From a virus: a stretch of DNA of 62,597 nt. A program made the translations under genes and the position numbers. The stretch spans positions 1 through 62,597 of IMG/VR virus record IMGVR_UViG_3300044636_000600. One strand, given 5' to 3'. Under the pieces are notes generated by a model. The model had not been told where the DNA came from, did not search any database, and saw nothing but the letters and a program-made list of their open reading frames with translations. Below, piece after piece: positions 34,977 through 42,461 of the stretch (positions are counted from its first letter, which is position 1; the number at the start of each line of letters is the position of its first letter).

Positions 34977-35821
34977 ATCACACTTACCTAAATCCTACTT
35001 CGCGTACTGCAACTCTGAACCATCCGCGCCACTGCTGACCATACCGTGATGTCACACTTATCTAAATCCTACTTTGCGTATTGCAACTCCACAAACAAGG
35101 AAGAATCAACCAGGTCAAGGTAACGTCACACTTATCTAAATCCTACTTTGCGTATTGCAACCTGCTGGCTGGCGCAAGCAACGACACGTCAAGGCGCAGT
35201 CACACTTACCTAAATCCTGTTTCGCTTACTGCAACAACAACAACTTTTGGATCGACGTGTCGCTATTCAAGGTCACACTTACCTAAATCCTGTTTCGCTT
35301 ACTGCAACACCGAATTGCGCAAGGTGTCGCCAAAGGAATGGCATGTCACACTTATCTAAATCCTACTTCGCTTACTGCAACCCGGCACCGTGGGGAAAAG
35401 CTGGGTGGCGTAAGTGGTCACACTTATCTAAATCCTACTTCGCTTACTGCAACCGTTCGGTGGCAAAGCTGGCCTGGTGATGGCAACGGGTCACACTTAT
35501 CTAAATCCTACTTCGCTTACTGCAACTGGCTAAGAATATGCGGATGCCAAAAAATCGACTGATGTCACACTTATCTAAATCCTACTTCGCTTACTGCAAC
35601 GGCGCTACCTGGACGAAATCGACATTAACCAACTATGTCACACTTATCTAAATCCTACTTCGCTTACTGCAACTGAAGCGCCAGAAGCTCTTTGCATCGC
35701 TCACGGTAGCGTCACACTTATCTAAATCCTGTTTCGCGTACTGCAACGAATTGCTGATAGTACGCCAACTGGTCAGGCTGTAGCGTCACACTTATCTAAA
35801 TCCTGTTTCGCGTACTGCAAC
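34977..35821 (-). CRISPR. CRISPR array: 12 repeats of 37 nt, 11 spacers of 35-37 nt
   Basis: Repeats start at 34977, 35051, 35125, 35199, 35272, 35345, 35417, 35490, 35564, 35637, 35711 and 35785. Read on the minus strand, the inferred direction, each begins GTTGCAGTA and ends AAGTGTGAC, with AGGATTTAG in the middle. Direction is supported by the promoter and anti-repeat at the right and by the most divergent repeat (34977) at the left, distal end. Variants fall in adjacent blocks (1; 2-3; 4-5; 6-10; 11-12). Spacers are all different and look like protein-coding DNA. I saw no full-length match in the window by eye. Confidence 0.98.
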
Positions 35822-35984
35822 CGCACATTCGCAAGACGAAATTTTCGACCCGCATGTATCCGGCACGCCCAATCTCGCAATCTGGGCGGTTCTGTGCGGT
35901 CAATTCTCGTTACCATTGACAGATTCTCCGCTCATCATCATCGCCGGTTCTCAACTCACTTTTTGCACAAAAACGGGGGTGGTT

Positions 35985-36158
35985 TGCGAAAAGGTCAGGG
36001 AGTAGGTTTCCCTACTCCCCCAAAACAGGATTTAGCCGCTACACAGTAGCTATTGCCCCCGACCTTTCGGCTCCCTGCGTATCGTCCGCCGCAAATGCAA
36101 GCACCAGGGCAGATCGTCCGCGCAAGGCACGGGGCGCGCAGTGTGTGACTACTACGCG
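35985..36158 (-). ncRNA. Candidate tracrRNA / CRISPR leader RNA
   Basis: Downstream of the promoter at 36193-36165 the minus-strand transcript would contain hairpin GCTAC-TGT-GTAGC (36050-36038). Two nt later comes the anti-repeat CTAAATCCTGTTT (36035-36023). Three nt later is a perfect 9-bp hairpin GGGAGTAGG-GAAA-CCTACTCCC (36019-35998) closed by a GNRA tetraloop; the GAAA loop exists only on this strand. The anti-repeat pairs 13/13 with one repeat class (AAACAGGATTTAG). With the other class (AAGTAGGATTTAG) it also pairs 13/13 if two G-U wobbles are allowed. Ends are estimated. Confidence 0.65.
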
Positions 36159-36164
36159 AGAAAT

Positions 36165-36193
36165 ATCATATCATGAAATATAAACGTTGTCAA
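36165..36193 (-). promoter_or_regulatory. Consensus sigma70 promoter of the CRISPR-Cas12 locus
   Basis: On the minus strand TTGACA (36193-36188), exactly 17 bp, then TATGAT (36170-36165); transcription would start near 36158. The -35 box is part of TTGACAACGT, shared with two other leftward promoters of this window (46337 and 61928). Confidence 0.75.
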
Positions 36194-36231
36194 GAATCCC
36201 TATATGGGGAATTCATACCGATTTTAGATAT

Positions 36232-36441
36232 TTAGTACCCCCTCTTCACTCTCATCACTCTTTTCGTCCGCCGCTCCGTGTGCCCGTGATGCCACTGGCC
36301 GCAGTGTGGGCAACGATACGCCCTGGTGCGTTCACCCGTGTGTCTGCGCAACGACAGTGACGCGCTGACCGCTTCCGCCTGCGTCGGGTGGCTACGTTTC
36401 CACTCGCAGGCTTTCTTTCGTTGGTGGCGTTTGCTCGCCAT
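36232..36441 (-). CDS. Small basic zinc-ribbon protein
   Basis: ATG 36441 follows a perfect AAAGGAG. The 69-residue product is very basic and has CPHCGQWHHGH, a C-x2-C plus two His that can bind one zinc ion. It is the last gene of the long leftward early operon and overlaps the gene before it by 50 bp. Likely a nucleic-acid-binding accessory protein; exact role unknown. Confidence 0.65.
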   Translation of the reverse strand: MASKRHQRKKACEWKRSHPTQAEAVSASLSLRRHTGERTRAYRCPHCGQWHHGHTERRTKRVMRVKRGY

Positions 36442-36619
36442 GCCCATCTCCTTTCGCATCCTCCCACCTCCCCGCAATCGACACAACCCAGCGTTGCCCG
36501 TCCCACCGCATGGCAACGGCTCCCCGCAATTTGGCAGCTTCCCACAAGTTGATGAGGGCGACGGCGGCGGCAACATCGTGGACGTGGCCTAGTTCGTTGG
36601 GGTCGGTTATACCTTGCAT
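36392..36619 (-). CDS. Hypothetical protein downstream of the sliding clamp
   Basis: 75 residues; the start lies immediately after the clamp stop (TAG then ATG) with AAGG upstream. The sequence (HVHDVAAAVALINLWEAAKL, then MRWDGQRWVVSIAGRWED) suggests a helix followed by a small beta hairpin. No family recognised. Tight spacing with the clamp gene suggests co-expression. Confidence 0.6.
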   Translation of the reverse strand: MQGITDPNELGHVHDVAAAVALINLWEAAKLRGAVAMRWDGQRWVVSIAGRWEDAKGDGHGEQTPPTKESLRVET

Positions 36620-37813
36620 CTATGCACCTTGCTTCGGGGGGTGCATCGGCATCAACAATTGATACCCATCGACACCATCACCCGCCATGATCATTACCGG
36701 TCTGGTCGGCTGCGTCGTTTGCAGGATAACCTTCGGTGTGTCGATGTGCGATAGCGCATCAATCAGAAATTTGGCATCAAGCGCCATTTCGATGGAGTCG
36801 CCTTCGATTGCGCACGGCAATTCGCTGGCGTTGTTGCCCATTTCCGCGCTGGCGGCGAACAGCCTCACCTTGCCTTGCCCGTGAATGCTGCCATCCGGTA
36901 TTACCTGACAGCGAATAATGTTGGCGTTATCGCGCGCAAACAGCAACGCCACCTTTGCTGCTTTGAGTAGGTCAGCCGTGGAAATAACGGTTGTAGTGTT
37001 GGCCGACTTTGGCACCTTAGCGCGATAGTTAGGGAATCGGGCGTCGATCAATTCGCTAACAACATCTACCCGCTGCCACTCACCGCCCCCAGTGGCACTG
37101 AATAGAATTTGATTGCGCTTTTCGCTGACAACCACATTGATCATGCCGACGCTGCCATCAGCAATGCGGGCCACTTCAGCAAGACTGCGTGCGGGAATGA
37201 CAACGGCGTTTTTCTCCGTCTCCATAGTGGCCTCACACGATCTCACGCTGAGGCGATAACCGTCCGTTGCGGCCATTGTCAATTTTCCATTGTCAAAGGT
37301 GGTTTCAATGCCGGTTAGCGTGGGCCGATTTTCATCCGCTGAGGCGGCAAACGCAACAGACTCAATGGTCTCCGTCATTTGCTTTGCATCCACCGCGTAA
37401 GCGTCGCCCGTCACCGTGGGCGAATCGGGGAGTGCTGATTCCGGTTGGTAGGTGGGCAACAGCGGAAATTCGACGGCGTCAATCCCCTTGATGTTGGCCT
37501 CAAAGCGGGCACAACTGAGGTGAAGCATCTGGGTGCGCACAGCCAGTTCCATGCCAATGCGCTCTGGCGGTAGGCTGTTGACGTATTCCGCCAACAATCG
37601 TGCCGGGATGGTGGTAGCGCCGTCCTCATGCACTTCAGCGGCAATCCAGCAGTTGATGCCGATTTCCCGGTTGGTTGCCGATAGCCGCAACCGGTCGCCG
37701 GTGGCGTCCAGAAGAATGTTGCTCAGTACCGGCATGGTGGTACGGCCCGACACGGCGCGCCCGACAATGGATAGAGCGGCGGATAGGTTCTTTTGTGATA
37801 CGGTTAGTTTCAT
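36620..37813 (-). CDS. dnaN: DNA polymerase III sliding clamp (beta subunit)
   Basis: 397 residues with the full three-domain beta clamp layout. Domain 1 starts MKLTVSQKNLSAALSIVGRA with TTMPVLSNILLDA. Domain 2 includes TGIETTFDNGKLTMAATDGY and RLSVR, the family's TDG(H/Y)RL signature. Domain 3 starts near TVISTADLLKAAKVALLFAR and ends YQLLMPM. The ring tethers polymerase to DNA. No polymerase gene is visible in the window, so the clamp may recruit the host enzyme or an unseen phage polymerase. Confidence 0.93.
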   Translation of the reverse strand: MKLTVSQKNLSAALSIVGRAVSGRTTMPVLSNILLDATGDRLRLSATNREIGINCWIAAEVHEDGATTIPARLLAEYVNSLPPERIGMELAVRTQMLHLSCARFEANIKGIDAVEFPLLPTYQPESALPDSPTVTGDAYAVDAKQMTETIESVAFAASADENRPTLTGIETTFDNGKLTMAATDGYRLSVRSCEATMETEKNAVVIPARSLAEVARIADGSVGMINVVVSEKRNQILFSATGGGEWQRVDVVSELIDARFPNYRAKVPKSANTTTVISTADLLKAAKVALLFARDNANIIRCQVIPDGSIHGQGKVRLFAASAEMGNNASELPCAIEGDSIEMALDAKFLIDALSHIDTPKVILQTTQPTRPVMIMAGDGVDGYQLLMPMHPPKQGA

Positions 37814-37822
37814 TTTTGCCTT

Positions 37823-38284
37823 TCACCGCACAATCATGCGGCCTGTTCGTAAATAGGTTTCTTCGCAGATGGGCAACCCGACGCGACTTGTTTGCGCCAG
37901 GTAAGTTTCAGGGCTTACTGTAAGAGGATGAATCGTTAGCGCAATGTCGTCTAACGCCTGATTGCTATCCGCTACACCAAGCACAGTTTCACCGCGCAGG
38001 GCCAGCGCCCCCTTGCCGCGGCTTGACACGCCTAGCCCCGCCGCTCGCTGTATCTCTGTCCACGGCGGCGCCCACTTTCGCAATCCCTCAAATGAGGGGA
38101 AGTCAGGACTGCGTAGCCGGTTCCATTCACGCTGTGAAATGGGGGCCGGCTGACCATAGGTTTCTATGGCGATCCTCTTCATTTCGCTATAGATGGATTG
38201 CCAGAATACGTTACATGTGCGACGATGTTGATTTAATGCTGCAACGTTTTTCGACTGTGAATCAATGCCGCACACGCACCGCAT
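37823..38284 (-). CDS. Hypothetical protein with N-terminal zinc-finger-like motif
   Basis: 153 residues; AGGAT precedes ATG 38284. The first 24 residues contain C-x-C ... H-x4-C (MRCVCGIDS ... LNQHRRTC), a possible zinc site. The centre (SQREWNRLRSPDFPSFEGLR, then KWAPPWTEIQRAAGLG) resembles the short DNA-binding repeats found in homing-endonuclease-associated domains. Function is probably nucleic-acid binding; not certain. Confidence 0.6.
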   Translation of the reverse strand: MRCVCGIDSQSKNVAALNQHRRTCNVFWQSIYSEMKRIAIETYGQPAPISQREWNRLRSPDFPSFEGLRKWAPPWTEIQRAAGLGVSSRGKGALALRGETVLGVADSNQALDDIALTIHPLTVSPETYLAQTSRVGLPICEETYLRTGRMIVR

Positions 38285-38776
38285 TTATAATCCTTTCTCT
38301 GCTCCTTGCTCCTGGTTCGCACGCTGCCACCTCTTCACATGCCCATCCACACCAACACAAGTAAACCACCGTGGGTTCTTTTGCAGGATGCCGCGAACAG
38401 CGCCTTCCGTTAATCCTGTCTTGTTGACAATCTCCCTAACTGTCAGGGGCGTTGGTGACTGCGAGACAGCGGTAATTACAATGCCGAGGCTGCCTTTCGT
38501 GCGGCTAACCACGCCTAGCCGCCGGGGGTCGGTGTGCTTTTCGTTTGCTTCATCTTCTGGCAATTCGTCTACCACATCGGCAGCGGTCTCCGGCATTTCC
38601 AGTAGGTTGATTTTGCCGGCGTTGTGAAGCGCCAGCAGTCGCATAAATTCTTCCGCGGGGCATTCGCCCCAGCCTAAAGCGTGGCGGCGCTCTTGCACCG
38701 TGCGAACCGGTAAAGTCGGTACAGGCCGGGATGCGTGACCGAGATTGCGATTTGTACCGTGGGCGTGATGGCTCAT
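38285..38776 (-). CDS. Winged-helix-like protein
   Basis: 163 residues. The C-terminal half has a helix-turn-helix and wing (PLTVREIVNKTGLTEGAVRG, ILQKNPRWFTCVGVDGHVKR), typical of replication or regulatory winged-helix proteins. The N-terminal half is polar and unrecognised. The start lies within the stop region of the upstream gene. It could control early genes or aid replication. Confidence 0.6.
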   Translation of the reverse strand: MSHHAHGTNRNLGHASRPVPTLPVRTVQERRHALGWGECPAEEFMRLLALHNAGKINLLEMPETAADVVDELPEDEANEKHTDPRRLGVVSRTKGSLGIVITAVSQSPTPLTVREIVNKTGLTEGAVRGILQKNPRWFTCVGVDGHVKRWQRANQEQGAEKGL

Positions 38777-39357
38777 GGTTCACGCACCCTCACCAAGTCA
38801 ACAATGTCGGCGGTGAAAGCGATGGCCTTAATTAGGGCGTAGCTAATAGCGAAGTCGTCGGGATCTTGCATAGACCACTTCGTCATGTACGCCAGCATGT
38901 CCAACATTTCATTAATGATTTCCGTCGGGGTATCTCGACCATCATCCGTCATAAGCGTTTGTCCATACTTGGCAATGCCGTAGGCTTCACGGGCGTTGAC
39001 TAGATCTAAAAGGCGGCTACGGTGATAATCCTGTAAGCGGCTACGCAGTTCAGGAAACACCGGTTCCCCCTCGTGGCGAATTTGGCCAGGGGGGATAGTG
39101 ATGGCGTGATGCGAATCTGTCGTGATTACGTCTTGCCCGACTCGCGCCGCAACGGTCAATGGTGGCGTGTAGTATTCCAGCGCATGTAGCGCCGTCAGCA
39201 CGGCTTCCACATCAGCTAGGCATAGTGTTGTTGGTTCGGATGGGGCCATAAAAAACGCCTTGCTAGACAGTGCGCGTTGGCGGGCCTCCTCTAATACCTT
39301 GTTAGCCAAGTTCGCCACCTGGATTACAAACGACTCGTTAATTGGTAGTCGCTTCAT
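38773..39357 (-). CDS. MazG-like all-alpha nucleotide pyrophosphohydrolase candidate
   Basis: ATG 39357 overlaps the upstream stop (ATGA), giving 194 residues. The C-terminal part, AREAYGIAKYGQTL followed by TEIINEMLDMLAYMTKW, has the E-x2-x-D helix spacing and partner helix of MazG/dUTPase-like NTP pyrophosphohydrolases used by phages to adjust nucleotide pools. The nearby dCTP deaminase gene fits this. The N-terminal half is not recognised. Confidence 0.5.
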   Translation of the reverse strand: MKRLPINESFVIQVANLANKVLEEARQRALSSKAFFMAPSEPTTLCLADVEAVLTALHALEYYTPPLTVAARVGQDVITTDSHHAITIPPGQIRHEGEPVFPELRSRLQDYHRSRLLDLVNAREAYGIAKYGQTLMTDDGRDTPTEIINEMLDMLAYMTKWSMQDPDDFAISYALIKAIAFTADIVDLVRVREP

Positions 39358-39749
39358 ACTTGCACCTTCTCCAAATATTCCGCCAACCCATCGGCATTCA
39401 CCAAGCCCATATCTTCGTCTAGCCATTCGGCGGCAGCGGCTACATGCACCATGCAAATCGTCATGTTGTCGGCTGGTAGCACCAACCCCCACTCGCCGTC
39501 GATCATCGGGACAATGGCTTCTATGCCATCGTCGTCAATAACATGAGCGACGAACATCACCGGTTGCCACTGCCAGGGCGAAACCTTGTCACCCTTATCG
39601 GTGTAGTGAAACACCAGCCAGTTTTGTGGCGCTGGCATAGTGGTTTTGATAGCGGGTTGCCGGTAAATGCTCGTTGCCGGGAACACATTCACCCTGTCAG
39701 CAGCGACGGTGAACGGGCTCGCTTTTGTTGTGTCTGTCACAGTTGACAT
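39354..39749 (-). CDS. Hypothetical protein
   Basis: ATG 39749 with GGAGAG upstream yields 131 residues. The sequence alternates strands (NWLVFHYTDKGDKVSPWQWQ, PVMFVAHVIDDDGIEAIVPM) and ends in an acidic helix (EWLDEDMGLVNADGLAEYLE). No family recognised. It is joined by ATGA to the MazG-like gene. Confidence 0.6.
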   Translation of the reverse strand: MSTVTDTTKASPFTVAADRVNVFPATSIYRQPAIKTTMPAPQNWLVFHYTDKGDKVSPWQWQPVMFVAHVIDDDGIEAIVPMIDGEWGLVLPADNMTICMVHVAAAAEWLDEDMGLVNADGLAEYLEKVQV

Positions 39750-39946
39750 TCGTGTCTCTCCATTTCCTGCGGAAAATAGAAGCGATGGCATTGCTTGCAT
39801 CGCTTTTGGCGCAAGCCGCCTTTGTGCTGCGCTGCTGCCCATTCGTGCCAGTCGTTGTAACCGTTCCCCGGTGGTGGCGGATCACCGGGCTTGAAGACCG
39901 GCACGAAGTCGATATGGATGCCGGTGGTGTATGGTGCTTCGGTCAC
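39737..39946 (-). CDS. Small zinc-binding protein
   Basis: GTG 39946 (overlapping the previous TGA as GTGA) has AAGGAG at good spacing and is preferred over an in-frame ATG at 39973. The 69-residue product ends with RCKQCHRFYFPQEMERHEC, a C-x2-C ... H-x-C zinc motif. The Pro-rich N-terminus (FKPGDPPPPGNGYNDW) is flexible. Function unknown. Confidence 0.6.
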   Translation of the reverse strand: MTEAPYTTGIHIDFVPVFKPGDPPPPGNGYNDWHEWAAAQHKGGLRQKRCKQCHRFYFPQEMERHECQL

Positions 39947-40263
39947 GGTTTCGGCTCCTTCGTTCCGTTCCACGGCGCAATTTTGCCATTCGCCAGGATG
40001 TCAAACGCCTGCGTGCAGTATGGCTCTGGCAACGTTCGCGCCAGCTTGTCAAACTCGCGATAGCGCTGTCTATACCAAGAGATTGAACCTGCCATTTTAT
40101 ACAGACGCATTGCCACCGCCCCCGGTAGATTATCAGTGAGATTGCCATCCGCGTCGTTGGTCTGCGCTGGCATATTGCGCCGTAAACACCGAAAGATAAC
40201 GGTCAGGTTAATGGCGTCGTCATCGGTCTTGGATAGTTCGTGGATAACATCTTGGTCGGTCAT
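39943..40263 (-). CDS. Hypothetical helical protein
   Basis: 106 residues starting MTDQDVIHELSKTDDDAINL; largely helical with a charged middle. Start spacing and the GTGA overlap at its end place it in the leftward operon. No recognised domain. Confidence 0.6.
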   Translation of the reverse strand: MTDQDVIHELSKTDDDAINLTVIFRCLRRNMPAQTNDADGNLTDNLPGAVAMRLYKMAGSISWYRQRYREFDKLARTLPEPYCTQAFDILANGKIAPWNGTKEPKP

Positions 40264-40272
40264 GGTTACACC

Positions 40273-40839
40273 TCACTTCTGACAAATGTGCATGGTCATA
40301 TCATTCCACGGTTGCACCTGATCACGGTACTTTTTCGGCACCATGCAGGCGGGCCAGTCGTTGGCGGAGTATTGTCCGGTGTAGCTTTCATCCGCTTCTG
40401 TGCTGGCGTGAAAGACGATTTGCCCAAACTGTTGCCCAACCGTCATGTAGGTACAGCCCAGCAAATGCGACGAAAATTCGCTAGTCCAGAAATTTTTGTA
40501 GCCACAATCCCCCAGGCCGGCGTCCTGACACACCGTCCAAAACTCGCGCCCTGTGGTGGATCTGGCGCGCAGTTGGGCCACAATGTCGCCATGCGTTGCA
40601 ATGTACTCGGCGGTCATGCCCAGGACGCCCACACCGAAGGGCAACGGCACCCGTTCGCCCATGTCGAACCACTTAGGGCCGTAGTACACCCGTTCGCCAT
40701 CCACTAACTTGACATAGTAGAACCAGTTGCCTAACGTGACGTTGTAACTGTTCGGGTTCAACTGGCTAATATCAAACGGCTCGATTGCAATCTGGCCGCT
40801 GTCCAAGCATTCAAGAATTTTCTTTTTCGTATAAATCAT
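40273..40839 (-). CDS. dcd: dCTP deaminase / dUTPase family protein
   Basis: 188 residues. Family motifs are visible: an N-terminal DISQLNPNSYNVTLG (substrate loop), RARSTTGREFWTVCQDAGLG (catalytic R-S-S/T region), DCGYKNFWTSEF and VGQQFGQIVF. dCTP deaminase converts dCTP to dUTP as the first step toward dTTP. In phages it supports dTTP supply or modified-base metabolism. Start and stop overlap neighbours by ATGA. The loop between DCGYKNFW and the last strand is slightly different from the housekeeping enzyme. Confidence 0.85.
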   Translation of the reverse strand: MIYTKKKILECLDSGQIAIEPFDISQLNPNSYNVTLGNWFYYVKLVDGERVYYGPKWFDMGERVPLPFGVGVLGMTAEYIATHGDIVAQLRARSTTGREFWTVCQDAGLGDCGYKNFWTSEFSSHLLGCTYMTVGQQFGQIVFHASTEADESYTGQYSANDWPACMVPKKYRDQVQPWNDMTMHICQK

Positions 40840-41081
40840 TCCTGTTCCTCTTTCTTCTTCAACTCTTCAATCTCTCTTGGTGACAGCATCTCTCTTTGAT
40901 GCCCGCTACAATCCAACACAATGAACGTACTGCCGGATATACCTTTGGTTGCCGTCACACCCTCGCAGGTTGTCAGCAGGTATATGCACGTCCTGCAAAC
41001 GCACTTCTCGTCATAGGTGGCCCGCAATGCTGTTCGTGCGCCCACGCGCAAGCCAGGGTGAATCGGGCGCTTTGGTGTCAT
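40836..41081 (-). CDS. Small Cys-rich hypothetical protein
   Basis: ATG 41081 has GGAGGTG upstream. The 81-residue product contains KCVCRTCIYLLTTC and a later LDCSGHQRE, a set of Cys that could bind zinc, and a strongly acidic/basic C-terminal helix (REIEELKKKEEQE). Unknown function; a nucleic-acid-binding adaptor is possible. Confidence 0.6.
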   Translation of the reverse strand: MTPKRPIHPGLRVGARTALRATYDEKCVCRTCIYLLTTCEGVTATKGISGSTFIVLDCSGHQREMLSPREIEELKKKEEQE

Positions 41082-41593
41082 TCCGTCACCTCCTCTAACC
41101 GATACCCCGCGTTGCGCACCGTGTAAACCCAGAACGGCGACTTCCACTTATCCAGCTTCCAGCGTAGCCGGTTGATATGAACATGCAGTGACTTGCGCGC
41201 CGCGTCCATATTGTCAGCGCATCCAATCCCGGCGGCGTGGATCACTGCTTCGGTGGCAACTGTTTTATCCAAGTGCCGGTGCAGGTAGAGCAGTATTTCT
41301 CTCTCTGTTTCAGTCAGGTGATTCTTCATCGCTTCCAGCGCCGGTGGCAGAGTTGCCACCCCACACTGGCACGGTGGCGCCAGGATGGCGGCTACCTCTC
41401 GCCACTGCGGACAGCCAAGCTGCAACGACTCGGCAATGTCGCTGGGGCTTAGGTCGGTGGATTGCAGCTTAATGTTGATGGCGGTCAGGGTGGCATTGCG
41501 TTGGCGTAGCGCCTGTACCTCGGCAGCTAGTTGCTCGATACGGTTGGATTGAGATGCGATGTATTCGGCGGCGGTAAAATGTTGTATGGTCAT
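41078..41593 (-). CDS. Coiled-coil protein with OmpR/PhoB-type winged-helix domain
   Basis: 171 residues. The N-terminal 45 residues are a coiled coil (NRIEQLAAEVQALRQRNATL). Residues about 85-170 form a Trans_reg_C winged helix: LTETEREILLYLHRHLDKTV, ARKSLHVHINRLRWKLDKWK, VYTVRNAGYRL. Bacterial OmpR-type regulators have a phosphorylated receiver; here a coiled coil replaces it, so control would be by oligomerisation. It may regulate early or late phage promoters. Confidence 0.75.
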   Translation of the reverse strand: MTIQHFTAAEYIASQSNRIEQLAAEVQALRQRNATLTAINIKLQSTDLSPSDIAESLQLGCPQWREVAAILAPPCQCGVATLPPALEAMKNHLTETEREILLYLHRHLDKTVATEAVIHAAGIGCADNMDAARKSLHVHINRLRWKLDKWKSPFWVYTVRNAGYRLEEVTE

Positions 41594-41904
41594 GGTTGAT
41601 ACTCCTGAAACGTTTTATCGCCAGCTTCTATCCAAGCGGAATGCTCAGAGAAAAATCGCCAATTTGCCATATCGCCCAGGTTGATAATTTCCCGATTCGT
41701 TGAATCTCCACTGAGCCAGCTAAATAGTTGAACTAAGTATCTATCCCCTGGTAATTCGGCAACAACCTTCCCTTGCCATTTCACTTTTCCATCCTCTATG
41801 AAGTGAAAGTATTTCCCCACCAGTGGCGGTCGGTTCATTTCTTTTTCGGCGGCGGCCTTCCCGGCTCCCCATGCGCCACGCAATTGGCTCAGTGAATAAC
41901 TCAT
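41590..41904 (-). CDS. Hypothetical protein with SH3-like core
   Basis: ATG 41904 follows AAAGGA. 104 residues. The central strands (GKYFHFIEDGKVKWQGKVVA, ELPGDRYLVQLFSW) look like a small SH3 or Tudor-like barrel, with a C-terminal aromatic segment. It overlaps the winged-helix gene by ATGA. Function unknown. Confidence 0.6.
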   Translation of the reverse strand: MSYSLSQLRGAWGAGKAAAEKEMNRPPLVGKYFHFIEDGKVKWQGKVVAELPGDRYLVQLFSWLSGDSTNREIINLGDMANWRFFSEHSAWIEAGDKTFQEYQP

Positions 41905-42024
41905 AATATCCTTTCTTTCATAGCCACCGCTGCCCGCTTTCACGGTGGCCTCTATGGTCGAGCATTGCGCCTGCGTGGTGCGATGGTTCACAGCGAGGCA
42001 GTGGCGGCGACCGTTTATTACAGG

Positions 42025-42435
42025 TTACTGGTTCACCACTTCAATGCGGATGTTGCTCATCTTTTCCCGCATCAACTCTTTGGCAACTTCGCGCAAGAGC
42101 TTATCGATCAGTTCGTCGGCGCGGCGGATAACTCGCATCCGCATCGTCTCCTCAAAATGATTCATCATCATTTTGTCCAAACGCTCCACGTCAAAAAGTT
42201 TGGTGGCAGTGCTGCCCACCGCCTTGCTAACCATGCTTTCGATCGTCGCTCTATTGACACCCATTTCGGCCATGTGTTGGCGAAACAGGCCATACAAGCG
42301 GCCTTCGTTTACGTGCAGGATGGGCCGGCGTTCGGCGCGTTCGGCAATCAAACCGCTGATAAGCGCCTTCGTCTCTTCGTCAGAAAAGCCATCGGCTCTT
42401 TCGTTGTAGCGGCTGATCATATCTTCGGTGTTCAT
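42025..42435 (-). CDS. Hypothetical helical protein
   Basis: 136 residues with a very strong AAGGAGGTGA ribosome site. Long charged helices (ETKALISGLIAERAERRP, REVAKELMREKMSNIRIEVV) dominate. No family recognised. The strong ribosome site implies high expression early in infection. Confidence 0.65.
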   Translation of the reverse strand: MNTEDMISRYNERADGFSDEETKALISGLIAERAERRPILHVNEGRLYGLFRQHMAEMGVNRATIESMVSKAVGSTATKLFDVERLDKMMMNHFEETMRMRVIRRADELIDKLLREVAKELMREKMSNIRIEVVNQ

Positions 42436-42461
42436 CTAACTCACCTCCTTAATTTCTCTAT

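Noticed and set aside
35236-35271. Spacer 4 shares 12 bases with the gene at 48427
   Set aside because: ATCGACGTGTCG is too short; matches of this size are expected by chance in a window of this length.
35081-35562. Open frames running through the CRISPR repeats
   Set aside because: They consist of translated repeats (HTYLNPTSLTAT) without ribosome sites; produced by the repeat unit.
36143-36159. Second anti-repeat (GTGTGAC and TACGCGA near the promoter)
   Set aside because: Both pieces match the repeat complement but in the wrong order, so they cannot pair with one repeat continuously.
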